A DNA stretch of 11,900 nt. Source: an uncultured Lachnospiraceae bacterium (lineage in GTDB: Bacteria > Bacillota > Clostridia > Lachnospirales > Lachnospiraceae). The number at the start of each line of letters is the position of its first letter. Positions within the stretch are counted from its first letter, which is position 1. The DNA is taken from positions 1-11,900 of the forward strand of contig CAJUEI010000113.1 in the NCBI GenBank assembly GCA_910585255.1. Direction: 5' to 3'. Shown here in pieces: positions 6,461 through 11,900 of this stretch. The notes under the pieces were generated by a model that saw nothing but the letters and a program-made list of their open reading frames with translations, was not told the origin of the DNA and made no database searches. A program made the position numbers and the translations under genes.

Positions 6461-6540
6461 AGTTGTTTTGGTTAAACAATAATTGTTTCGGTTAAAGAAT
6501 AGCTATTATGCTTGGAAAATATTTGTTCCGGTTGGAGGGT
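6461..6540. repeat. Four imperfect 20-bp tandem repeats
   Basis: The units start at 6461, 6481, 6501 and 6521. Units 1 and 2 (AGTTGTTTTGGTTAAACAAT and AATTGTTTCGGTTAAAGAAT) agree at 17 of 20 positions; units 3 and 4 are more diverged, at about 13-14 of 20. The array exactly fills most of the gap between the two large hairpins. A 20-bp period places each unit on nearly the same helical face, as in protein-binding arrays. Other explanations, such as simple slippage, are possible. Confidence 0.65.
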
Positions 6541-6545
6541 ACAGG

Positions 6546-6681
6546 GGGGAGGAGCAAAAGATTCTCTGCAGGGGTATTGCTTCCCGCCGGCACTTAGGCG
6601 TTGTTTTTTAACGCCTTATGTGTCCGCTGCGAGGAAGCTTTAGTGCGAACGGCCCCAGCAGAGAATCTTTTGCTCCTCCCC
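6546..6681. repeat. Large hairpin element, copy 2 (inverted)
   Basis: A 136-base hairpin in which 6546-6569 pairs perfectly with 6658-6681 over 24 bp. The core 6563-6664 is the reverse complement of the copy 1 core, with three differences. The outer arms (GGGGAGGAGCAAAAGA and its complement) bear no resemblance to those of copy 1, yet both copies keep full pairing. The outer edges of the pair carry CGGACG (6271-6276) and CGTCCG (6683-6688), so the whole block is also one large inverted repeat. Confidence 0.9.
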
Positions 6682-6780
6682 ACGTCCGGATCGAATTATA
6701 AAAAATCATTCTAAGTTACAATACCAAAGTGGAAGAAAAATAAAAAAATTACAGATAAATAAAAATCAAGAAAAAAAGAC

Positions 6781-6809
6781 AGGACATTTGCTTGGGTTTG
6801 ATGTATACT
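6781..6809 (+). promoter_or_regulatory. Probable promoter for the lipoprotein gene at 6874
   Basis: AGGACA at 6781-6786 (four of six to TTGACA) and TATACT at 6804-6809 (five of six to TATAAT) are 17 bases apart, with TG just before the -10. This leaves a leader of about 55 bases before the GTG start. Confidence 0.5.
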
Positions 6810-6873
6810 ATAAATGGAAGATAGATTGTTAAAAAAATATCAAAAAAGCTTTGTAGGAAAGGGGAGATGATAG

Positions 6874-7545
6874 GTGTCTTTTTTGGGTCGAAAAAGAATA
6901 ATAAGGATAGGATTGCTTTGCAGCTGTATGTTATTGTTTGGCTGTGCGGCAGAAAAGGAAGAGGTTTCTACTACACTGTATAGAGAGGGATTAGAAATTA
7001 TAGAGAAAATGGATAAAATAGCCGAGTGCAGGGAATATATTGATTTAGTGACATCGGCTCCGCAATTAACAGATATAGTGGAGGACATTGGAGAAAAGGA
7101 TTATACGAAACCAAATGTTGTATATGGAATTACGATTACAGAGGATGCTATGCAGGATGCATTATCGCTGATAAATGATTCAGGTGTGGAATTGCCAAAA
7201 GAGATTATGCCTGATATTTATCGTCGGTTTCTTTCGGCAGTTTCCACCAGTTTAAATGCTGCAGAGGGTACGGAGGCATTGGCTATAACCTCTATATTGA
7301 TGCTGGATTCGGATTTTTTGTGTGAGGATTTGACAGAAAATACACTGTATCTTTATCTGTATCAGGATGCTTATCCTGTCATTGTGGTATTTGCTCCAAT
7401 GGATCAGGGGATTGTTCGTGCACAGGGACAGTTTGTTATAAATAAACAGTTTTCTTGGGAGCTGACAGAGGAGGATATCGTGAGGATGTTAGAAGGAACG
7501 GGATATCTTTCAGGCTGCGAGATTCAAAAGATAGAAGTACCCTAA
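6874..7545 (+). CDS. Lipoprotein of unknown function, GTG start
   Basis: The 223-residue product starts with a positively charged segment (GRKRIIR), a hydrophobic core and a lipobox LFGC with C24, so it should be a membrane-anchored lipoprotein. The mature part looks like a compact alpha/beta globular domain, with helical stretches around residues 35-75 and 90-130 and beta-rich segments such as LYLYLYQDAYPVIVVFAP and IVRAQGQFVI. I do not recognise a family. The start is GTG: GGGGAG at 6861-6866 is 7 bases away, and no in-frame ATG precedes the lipobox. An ATG at 6867 is in another frame and reaches a stop after about 43 codons. The gene appears monocistronic, with a candidate promoter at 6781 and a weak hairpin overlapping its stop. 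Confidence 0.8.
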   Translation: MSFLGRKRIIRIGLLCSCMLLFGCAAEKEEVSTTLYREGLEIIEKMDKIAECREYIDLVTSAPQLTDIVEDIGEKDYTKPNVVYGITITEDAMQDALSLINDSGVELPKEIMPDIYRRFLSAVSTSLNAAEGTEALAITSILMLDSDFLCEDLTENTLYLYLYQDAYPVIVVFAPMDQGIVRAQGQFVINKQFSWELTEEDIVRMLEGTGYLSGCEIQKIEVP

Positions 7546-7574
7546 AATAGGAATAAAATAGGGTTGTGTTTTTT
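7539..7574 (+). terminator. Possible weak terminator overlapping the lipoprotein stop
   Basis: ACCCTA at 7539-7544 pairs with TAGGGT at 7559-7564 around a 14-base A-rich loop. T-rich TGTGTTTTTT follows at 7565-7574. The stem is short and the loop large, so this is tentative. Confidence 0.35.
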
Positions 7575-7588
7575 GATTATATCGTGTA

Positions 7589-7597
7589 TGCTAAAAT
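7589..7597 (+). promoter_or_regulatory. Candidate extended -10 upstream of araD
   Basis: TGCTAAAAT fits the extended -10 pattern with one difference, about 100 bases before the araD start. There is no good -35 at the usual spacing, only a T-rich run. No clear catabolite-response element or arabinose operator could be picked out between here and the gene. Confidence 0.35.
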
Positions 7598-7699
7598 TGT
7601 GAGATAGAAAGCAGCGTTGGAGGCAGTGCGGAATATTGGCTTGAGTACGCATGAATCGGCGTTTGGCTAATAGAGAATAGAAGGAAAGGGAGGCTAGTC

Positions 7700-8395
7700 A
7701 TGTTAGAAGAATTAAAAAAGCGTGTTTATGAAGCAAATATTGCACTTCCAAAGTATGATTTAGTAAGATTTACATGGGGGAATGTCAGTGAGATCGATAG
7801 GGAATCAGGATATTTTGCAATTAAGCCAAGTGGTGTAGAATATGATAAGATGACACCAGATGATATGGTAATTATGGATATGAATGGAAAAAAGATTGAG
7901 GGAAGATATGAACCTTCCTCGGATACGGCAACACATATTGAACTGTATAAAGCATTTGCAGATGTAGGCGGTATTGTACATACTCATTCTATCTATGCGA
8001 CCAGCTGGGCACAGTCAGGAAGAAGTATTCCTTGTTATGGAACAACACATGCGGATTATTTTTATGGAGAAGTGCCTTGTATTCGGTGTTTAACAAAGGA
8101 CGAAATTGATGCAGACTATGAGGGGAATACAGGATCTTTAATTGTAAAAGAATTTATTCGGCTTTGTAAAGATCCGGCGGCTGTACCGGCTGTACTCTGT
8201 AAAAATCATGGACCGTTTACTTGGGGAGTGGACGCAAAGGATGCTGTACACAATGCGGTAATATTGGAAGAGGTGGCAAAGATGGCATATCTTTCTGAAA
8301 GTATTAACCATCATGTACAGTCTGCTCCGCAGGAGGTACAAGATAAACATTATTATCGTAAGCATGGTGCGAATGCTTATTATGGGCAGAAGTAG
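7700..8395 (+). CDS. araD: L-ribulose-5-phosphate 4-epimerase
   Basis: The 231-residue product has the length of E. coli AraD and closely resembles it throughout, from MLEELK and LPKYDLVRFTWGNVS to the C-terminal KHGANAYYGQK. It interconverts L-ribulose 5-phosphate and D-xylulose 5-phosphate, feeding L-arabinose into the pentose phosphate pathway. The zinc ligands are H94 and H96 (GGIVHTHS) and H170 (KNHGPF). D75, D119 and Y228 match the catalytic and binding residues of the E. coli enzyme, shifted by one. The related UlaF/SgbE enzymes share the fold, so a role in ascorbate or other pentose use cannot be excluded. AAAGGGAGG at 7685-7693 is 6 bases before the ATG. No araA or araB lies in the window. 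Transaldolase and transketolase genes follow, which supports a pentose role. Confidence 0.95.
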   Translation: MLEELKKRVYEANIALPKYDLVRFTWGNVSEIDRESGYFAIKPSGVEYDKMTPDDMVIMDMNGKKIEGRYEPSSDTATHIELYKAFADVGGIVHTHSIYATSWAQSGRSIPCYGTTHADYFYGEVPCIRCLTKDEIDADYEGNTGSLIVKEFIRLCKDPAAVPAVLCKNHGPFTWGVDAKDAVHNAVILEEVAKMAYLSESINHHVQSAPQEVQDKHYYRKHGANAYYGQK

Positions 8396-8410
8396 GGTTG
8401 AAAGCAGAAG

Positions 8411-8460
8411 GACAGAATTTCTGGATAGATATTGGAGGTGATATCTGTCTGGATTCTGTC
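8411..8460 (+). other. Stable hairpin with a purine-rich loop between araD and tal
   Basis: GACAGAAT at 8411-8418 pairs with 8453-8460. After a 2-base bulge, 8421-8432 pairs with 8441-8452 (with G-U pairs), giving a 20-bp hairpin with loop TGGAGGTG. No T tract follows, so it is not a standard terminator. It starts 15 bases after the araD stop and could stabilise the araD mRNA 3' end; the GGAGG in the loop resembles a ribosome binding sequence but no ORF follows. Confidence 0.55.
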
Positions 8461-8503
8461 TGGAGGGAGAAAGGGAAGCTGGTTTTGGGGCAGTGTGTTT
8501 TTG

Positions 8504-8537
8504 GATAAAGAATGGCAGTTTTATCATTTCGTTTTTT
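8504..8537 (+). terminator. Possible terminator downstream of araD
   Basis: GATAAA at 8504-8509 pairs with TTTATC at 8520-8525, extended by a G-U pair, around an 8-base loop. ATTTCGTTTTTTT follows. The stem is short and A/T-rich, so confidence is limited. It lies ahead of the tal promoter, as expected if araD and tal are separate units. Confidence 0.4.
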
Positions 8538-8633
8538 TATTTTCAGAGTTGTCTTGATCGAAAGAAATCCAATGATCTGATTTGAGGTTTTAGAATGAAA
8601 AATAGAATTTTTTAAAACATATGTAAGAAAAGC

Positions 8634-8662
8634 TGGACATTTGGATTGGATAGTGCTATAAT
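8634..8662 (+). promoter_or_regulatory. Strong extended -10 promoter for tal
   Basis: TGGACA at 8634-8639 (five of six to TTGACA) and a perfect TATAAT at 8657-8662 are exactly 17 bases apart. TGC precedes the -10, completing a consensus extended -10. Transcription should begin near 8669, giving a leader of about 118 bases before the tal start. This is the best promoter in the window. Confidence 0.85.
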
Positions 8663-8668
8663 GTGCAC

Positions 8669-8786
8669 GAGCACATAAAGAATAATTCTAAAATGTGGCA
8701 AGGATAAGACCGCTGTCCTAAATGAAGTGTAAGAGTGGCTACATAGAGTAAAAAGCGGAAAATGCGAATAATTAGGAGGAAAAGAA
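8669..8786 (+). other. Leader of the tal mRNA
   Basis: About 118 bases between the inferred transcription start and ATG. Short pairings are possible, such as AGGAT with GTCCT near 8701-8719 and CCGCT at 8711-8715 with AGCGG at 8754-8758, but they compete and are weak. I recognise no riboswitch. AGGAGGA just before the ATG is an excellent ribosome binding site. Confidence 0.4.
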
Positions 8787-9443
8787 ATGAAATTTTTTAT
8801 CGACACAGCAAATGTGGAAGACATTAGAAAAGCCAATGATATGGGTGTAATCTGCGGAGTAACGACTAATCCGTCTTTGATTGCAAAGGAAGGAAGAGAT
8901 TTCAATCAGGTAATTAAGGAGATTACTTCTATTGTAGATGGTCCGATCAGCGGAGAGGTAAAGGCAACAACAACGGATGCAGAAGGAATGATTGCAGAGG
9001 GAAGGGAAATTGCAAAGATTCATCCAAATATGGTTGTAAAGATTCCTATGACGGTAGAGGGATTAAAGGCTACAAAGGTGCTGTCAAGTGAAGGAATTAA
9101 GTGTAATGTTACTTTAATCTTTTCTGCTAATCAGGCTTTGTTGGCAGCAAGAGCAGGTGCCGCTTATGTTTCTCCTTTCTTGGGACGATTGGATGATATT
9201 TCTATGCCAGGTGTTGATTTAATCCGCACAATTTCCGATATGTTCGCAATGTATGATGATATTACAACGGAGATTATTGCTGCAAGTGTACGTAATACCA
9301 TTCATGTAACGGATTGTGCATTGGCTGGTGCCGATATTGCAACAGTTCCTTATAGTGTAATTGAGCAGATGACCAAACATCCTTTAACTGATCAGGGAAT
9401 TGAAAAGTTCCAAAAGGATTATAAGGCTGTATTTGGGGAATAA
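8787..9443 (+). CDS. tal: Transaldolase of the small TalC/Fsa family
   Basis: The 218-residue product belongs to the short class I aldolase-type transaldolases (E. coli FsaA has 220 residues; B. subtilis has a homologue). It moves a dihydroxyacetone unit from sedoheptulose 7-phosphate to glyceraldehyde 3-phosphate, giving erythrose 4-phosphate and fructose 6-phosphate. The Schiff-base lysine is K85 in VVKIPMT; other family motifs are FIDTA, GVTTNPSL (N28), SGEVKATT, SPFLGR and the AASVRN segment. FsaA-type fructose-6-phosphate aldolases have Gln where this protein has E57 and Tyr where it has F131. Both residues here are of the transaldolase kind, so I favour transaldolase activity. AGGAGGA lies about 6 bases before the ATG. 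A strong promoter lies upstream, and a small membrane gene and tkt follow. Confidence 0.94.
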   Translation: MKFFIDTANVEDIRKANDMGVICGVTTNPSLIAKEGRDFNQVIKEITSIVDGPISGEVKATTTDAEGMIAEGREIAKIHPNMVVKIPMTVEGLKATKVLSSEGIKCNVTLIFSANQALLAARAGAAYVSPFLGRLDDISMPGVDLIRTISDMFAMYDDITTEIIAASVRNTIHVTDCALAGADIATVPYSVIEQMTKHPLTDQGIEKFQKDYKAVFGE

Positions 9444-9464
9444 AAAAGAAGAATGGCAGAGAAA

Positions 9465-9492
9465 AAAGGCGGGGTGAAAATTCCGCCTTTCT
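9465..9492 (+). terminator. Hairpin between tal and the small membrane gene, possible attenuator
   Basis: AAAGGCGG at 9465-9472 pairs perfectly with CCGCCTTT at 9483-9490, with two further G-U pairs and a 6-base loop. Only TTTCT then A-rich sequence follows, so termination is probably partial. Such a hairpin could lower expression of the downstream genes relative to tal. Confidence 0.5.
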
Positions 9493-9522
9493 AAAAATGG
9501 AGTATAGACAGGAGGCAGACAG

Positions 9523-9753
9523 ATGGATGAATTTCAGAAATTTCCTAAAAAAGAAATTGTTTTAAGATGGGCAGGGTGGATAATTTGTGTCGGTTCTGGT
9601 TTGGCTGTTATTCTGTTGTTTTTTATAAAGTTTATTTTAAAACAGGAGGCATATCTTTCAGATATGCTGATATTTGCCGGGATTGCTTTATTTGGCTATA
9701 AGATGGCAAATTGGTATAAAAGAGTACAGGAGGATCAGAAAAATGAGCAATAG
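9523..9753 (+). CDS. Small two-helix membrane protein of unknown function
   Basis: The 76-residue protein has two predicted membrane segments: about residues 13-36 (VLRWAGWIICVGSGLAVILL onward) and about 44-62 (YLSDMLIFAGIALFGYKMA). They are separated by a short FILKQEA linker, with charged ends (MDEFQKFPKKE and KRVQEDQKNEQ). The termini probably lie on the same side of the membrane. There is no catalytic motif and I do not recognise the family. AGGAGG at 9510-9515 is 7 bases before the ATG. Its last 11 bases overlap the start of tkt, and the tkt ribosome binding site lies within its coding sequence, so the two are likely translationally coupled. It has the look of a real gene because of spacing, ribosome binding site and the tkt overlap. 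Confidence 0.75.
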   Translation: MDEFQKFPKKEIVLRWAGWIICVGSGLAVILLFFIKFILKQEAYLSDMLIFAGIALFGYKMANWYKRVQEDQKNEQ

Positions 9754-11731
9754 TAAAATTGATACAATGTCAGTGAATGCGATTCGTGTTCTTGCTGCAG
9801 ATGCCGTACAGAAGGCAAATTCGGGACATCCGGGTTTACCGCTTGGTTCTGCTGCTATGGCTTATGAATTATGGGCAAAGCATATGAATCATAATCCGAA
9901 AAACCCGGAGTGGCCAAATCGGGATCGTTTTGTTCTGTCTGGTGGTCATGGTTCTACTTTATTATATTCGTTACTGCATCTGTTTGGCTATGGACTGACC
10001 GTAGAGGATTTGGGACAGTTTCGCCAGATGGATTCTTTGACGCCGGGACATCCAGAGTATCGACATACAAAAGGAGTAGAGGCGACTACAGGACCGTTAG
10101 GAGCAGGGATGGGAATGGCAGTCGGTATGGCTTTAGCGGAGGCACATTTGGCTGCTGTATTTAATAAAGAGGGATTTCCGGTTGTGGATCACTATACTTA
10201 TGTATTGGGCGGAGACGGCTGTATGATGGAGGGAATTTCTTCGGAGGCCTTTTCTTTGGCTGGTACATTGGGGCTTAGTAAATTGGTGGTATTGTATGAT
10301 TCGAATCAGATTTCGATTGAAGGAAGTACAGATATTGCATTTACCGAAAATGTACAGAAACGGATGGAAGCATTTGGATTTCAGACAATTACAGTGGAAG
10401 ATGGAAATGATTTAGAAGCGATTGGAAAGGCAATTGAAGAGGCAAAAGCAGATACAAAAAGACCATCCTTTATTACAGTAAAGACACAGATTGGTTATGG
10501 ATGTCCTGCAAAGCAGGGGAAGGCAAGTGCACATGGAGAACCTCTTGGGGCAGATAATGTAACAGCGATGAAAGAAAATTTGGAATGGCCTTCTCAAGAG
10601 CCGTTCTATGTACCGGAAGAAGTGTATCAGAATTATCAGAAGCTGGCGGAGAGTAAGGGAGAAGCGGAGGAGAAGTGGAATGTTTTATTTGCTTCTTACT
10701 GTGAGAAATATCCAGAACAGAAGGAACTTTGGGATCAGTACTATAATGAGGATGCCGGACAGAAGATTTATGATTGTGAAGAATATTGGGCATATGAAGA
10801 GAAGGCAGATGCGACCAGAAGTCTGTCTGGAAAGCAAATTCAGAAAATTAAGGGACTGCTTCCGAATTTAATTGGCGGTGCAGCAGACTTGTCTCCTTCT
10901 ACAAAGACTTATATGAATGGAATGGGAGATTTTTCAAAGGAAAACTATGCGGGACGGAATCTGCACTTTGGAGTGCGGGAATTGGCTATGAGTGCAATTG
11001 GAAACGGAATTATGCTGCATGGAGGACTGCGGGCATTTGTTTCTACATTTTTTGTATTTAGTGATTATACAAAACCGATGGCTCGGCTGTCTGCCATTAT
11101 GGGAGTTCCGCTTACTTATGTATTTACACATGACAGTATTGGAGTTGGGGAAGACGGACCTACGCATGAGCCGATTGAGCAGCTTGCTATGCTTCGGTCT
11201 CTGCCGAATTTCCATGTATTTCGACCGGCAGATGCCACTGAGACGGCAGCGGCATGGTATAGTGCAGTAACTTCAAAGCGAACTCCTACCGCTTTGGTGC
11301 TAACACGGCAAAATTTACCTCAGCTTGCTGGGTCTTCGAAAGAGGCTTTAAAGGGCGGATATATTTTGGAAGATTCCAATAAAGAAGTACCAGATGTGAT
11401 TTTAATTGCTTCTGGATCGGAAGTGGAATTGGCTTTAGGGGCAAAGGCAGAACTGATAAAAGATGGAATCGATGTACGGGTAGTTAGTATGCCTTGTATG
11501 GATCTGTTTGAAGAGCAGACGGCGGAATACCAGGAGAGCGTAATTCCTAAAGCAGTTCGGAAGAGAGTAGCGATTGAGGCATTAAGTGATTTTGGATGGG
11601 GAAAATATGTTGGATTAGACGGTGCTTATGTAACAATGCATGGATTTGGGGCTTCTGCACCGGCAAAACAGTTGTTTGAGAAATTTGGATTTACAGTGGA
11701 ACATGTGGTTTCAGTGGTAAAAGGGTTATAG
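9743..11731 (+). CDS. tkt: Transketolase
   Basis: The 662-residue product has the length of E. coli TktA (663). It uses thiamine diphosphate to move two-carbon ketol units between xylulose 5-phosphate and ribose 5-phosphate or erythrose 4-phosphate. The N-terminal part has the sugar-phosphate-binding SGHPG and LSGGHGS motifs. The cofactor motif is GDG at residues 157-159, with N188 in DSNQISIEG. The pyrimidine domain carries the catalytic glutamate E413 in FGVRELAMSAI, followed by VFTHDSIGVGEDGPTHEP and FRPAD. The frame is open for 23 further codons upstream, but ATG 9743 follows AGGAGG (9728-9733) by 9 bases and leads directly into the normal family N-terminus. It overlaps the small membrane gene by 11 bp and probably shares the tal promoter. 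A terminator follows at 11762. Confidence 0.97.
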   Translation: MSNSKIDTMSVNAIRVLAADAVQKANSGHPGLPLGSAAMAYELWAKHMNHNPKNPEWPNRDRFVLSGGHGSTLLYSLLHLFGYGLTVEDLGQFRQMDSLTPGHPEYRHTKGVEATTGPLGAGMGMAVGMALAEAHLAAVFNKEGFPVVDHYTYVLGGDGCMMEGISSEAFSLAGTLGLSKLVVLYDSNQISIEGSTDIAFTENVQKRMEAFGFQTITVEDGNDLEAIGKAIEEAKADTKRPSFITVKTQIGYGCPAKQGKASAHGEPLGADNVTAMKENLEWPSQEPFYVPEEVYQNYQKLAESKGEAEEKWNVLFASYCEKYPEQKELWDQYYNEDAGQKIYDCEEYWAYEEKADATRSLSGKQIQKIKGLLPNLIGGAADLSPSTKTYMNGMGDFSKENYAGRNLHFGVRELAMSAIGNGIMLHGGLRAFVSTFFVFSDYTKPMARLSAIMGVPLTYVFTHDSIGVGEDGPTHEPIEQLAMLRSLPNFHVFRPADATETAAAWYSAVTSKRTPTALVLTRQNLPQLAGSSKEALKGGYILEDSNKEVPDVILIASGSEVELALGAKAELIKDGIDVRVVSMPCMDLFEEQTAEYQESVIPKAVRKRVAIEALSDFGWGKYVGLDGAYVTMHGFGASAPAKQLFEKFGFTVEHVVSVVKGL

Positions 11732-11761
11732 AGGTTAAAATGTTATTGGAAAGTTAGAAGA

Positions 11762-11795
11762 GGAACCCGGACGATTGGTTCGGGTTTCTATATTT
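11762..11795 (+). terminator. Intrinsic terminator after tkt
   Basis: AACCCGGAC at 11764-11772 pairs with GTTCGGGTT at 11778-11786 around a 5-base loop, extended outward by a G-U and a G-C pair. TTTCTATATTT follows. It lies 30 bases after the tkt stop and abuts the palindromic repeat. Confidence 0.82.
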
Positions 11796-11862
11796 AACCT
11801 CATCAAGGAAGTCCCCCGCTTTTAAGCCGCCAAGGCGAAAGCGGGGGGTTGGGACTTCCTTG
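11795..11862. repeat. Interspersed palindromic repeat, copy C (right arm cut short)
   Basis: These 68 bases match 4071-4138 with a single difference (G11845 versus T4121). The left arm TAACCTCATCAAGGAAGTCC is complete, but the right arm stops after GGGACTTCCTTG, where copy A continues ATGAGGTTA. Full outer pairing is therefore lost by about nine base pairs. It directly follows the tkt terminator. Near-identity across 7.7 kb points to a recent or actively maintained repeat family. Confidence 0.85.
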
Positions 11863-11892
11863 TTTCAGTGGGAGTGCAGACTCCCACTGAAA
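11863..11892. repeat. Perfect 13-bp hairpin joined to the cut palindrome
   Basis: TTTCAGTGGGAGT at 11863-11875 pairs perfectly with 11880-11892 around a GCAG loop. It begins exactly where copy C departs from copy A. It may be part of a longer version of the element, or the start of a different feature beyond the window. Confidence 0.6.
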
Positions 11893-11900
11893 AGCTGCGA

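Noticed and set aside
6461..6540. 20-bp repeats as a CRISPR array
   Set aside because: The units are contiguous with no spacers, are imperfect, and there are no cas genes in the window.
6867..6998. ATG at 6867 as the start of the lipoprotein gene
   Set aside because: It is in a different frame, directly abuts the ribosome binding site and hits a stop after about 43 codons; GTG 6874 opens the frame with the lipobox.
8138..8527. Minus-strand open frame of 129 codons over the end of araD
   Set aside because: It overlaps strongly conserved araD sequence, begins in the weak-terminator region and shows no protein-like domain or start signal.
8669..8786. Riboswitch in the tal leader
   Set aside because: Possible stems are short and compete, and no known aptamer consensus is visible.
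9674..9742. A 23-codon N-terminal extension of transketolase
   Set aside because: The upstream ATG has no ribosome binding site, lies deep in the small membrane gene, and the extension is absent from the family; ATG 9743 has AGGAGG at good spacing.
10473..10793. Minus-strand open frames within tkt
   Set aside because: They are shadows of the conserved transketolase frame and have no start signals or recognisable motifs.

Overview
The window looks like chromosomal DNA from a low-GC Gram-positive anaerobe of the Clostridia, most likely a Lachnospiraceae-type gut bacterium. The grounds are strong AGGAGG-type ribosome binding sites, AT-rich codon use, two Gram-positive-style lipoproteins, a surface protein with YYFD/GW-type wall-binding repeats, a sodium symporter of the NSS family, a bacteriohemerythrin and a clostridial-style set of pentose-phosphate genes. 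All credible genes lie on the + strand. This taxonomic call is inference from gene content, not from a marker gene.

Region 1 to 638 has no convincing intact gene. It holds a 59-bp imperfect inverted repeat (19-77 with 209-267), a compact double hairpin (270-328) and, on the minus strand, a possible fragment of a mobile-element gene. Region 639 to 3811 is a run of three genes: a secreted transglutaminase-like protein with wall-binding repeats, a lipoprotein, and an NSS-family symporter, closed by a terminator. Region 4071 to 4147 is an interspersed palindrome that recurs almost unchanged at 11795-11862. Region 4407 to 5797 is a single-gene unit for a protein with an N-terminal hemerythrin domain and a C-terminal receiver domain, with a very clear terminator. 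A small Cys-containing protein follows at 5948.

Region 6185 to 6873 is the most unusual part. It has a shortened relative of the palindrome family (6215), then two large hairpins in opposite orientation (6276-6415 and 6546-6681). Their 102-nt cores are 99/102 identical, yet their outer arms are unrelated in sequence while each remains self-complementary. Four imperfect 20-bp tandem repeats (6461-6540) sit between them. A lipoprotein gene with a GTG start follows.

Region 7700 to 11795 is a pentose-phosphate cluster: L-ribulose-5-phosphate 4-epimerase (araD), a transaldolase of the small TalC/Fsa family, a two-helix membrane protein and transketolase (tkt). AraD makes xylulose 5-phosphate, and transketolase plus transaldolase turn it into fructose 6-phosphate and glyceraldehyde 3-phosphate. 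A very good extended -10 promoter lies in front of the transaldolase gene, and tkt overlaps the small membrane gene by 11 bp, so tal, the membrane protein and tkt probably form one operon. The tkt terminator abuts the second palindrome copy at the end of the window.
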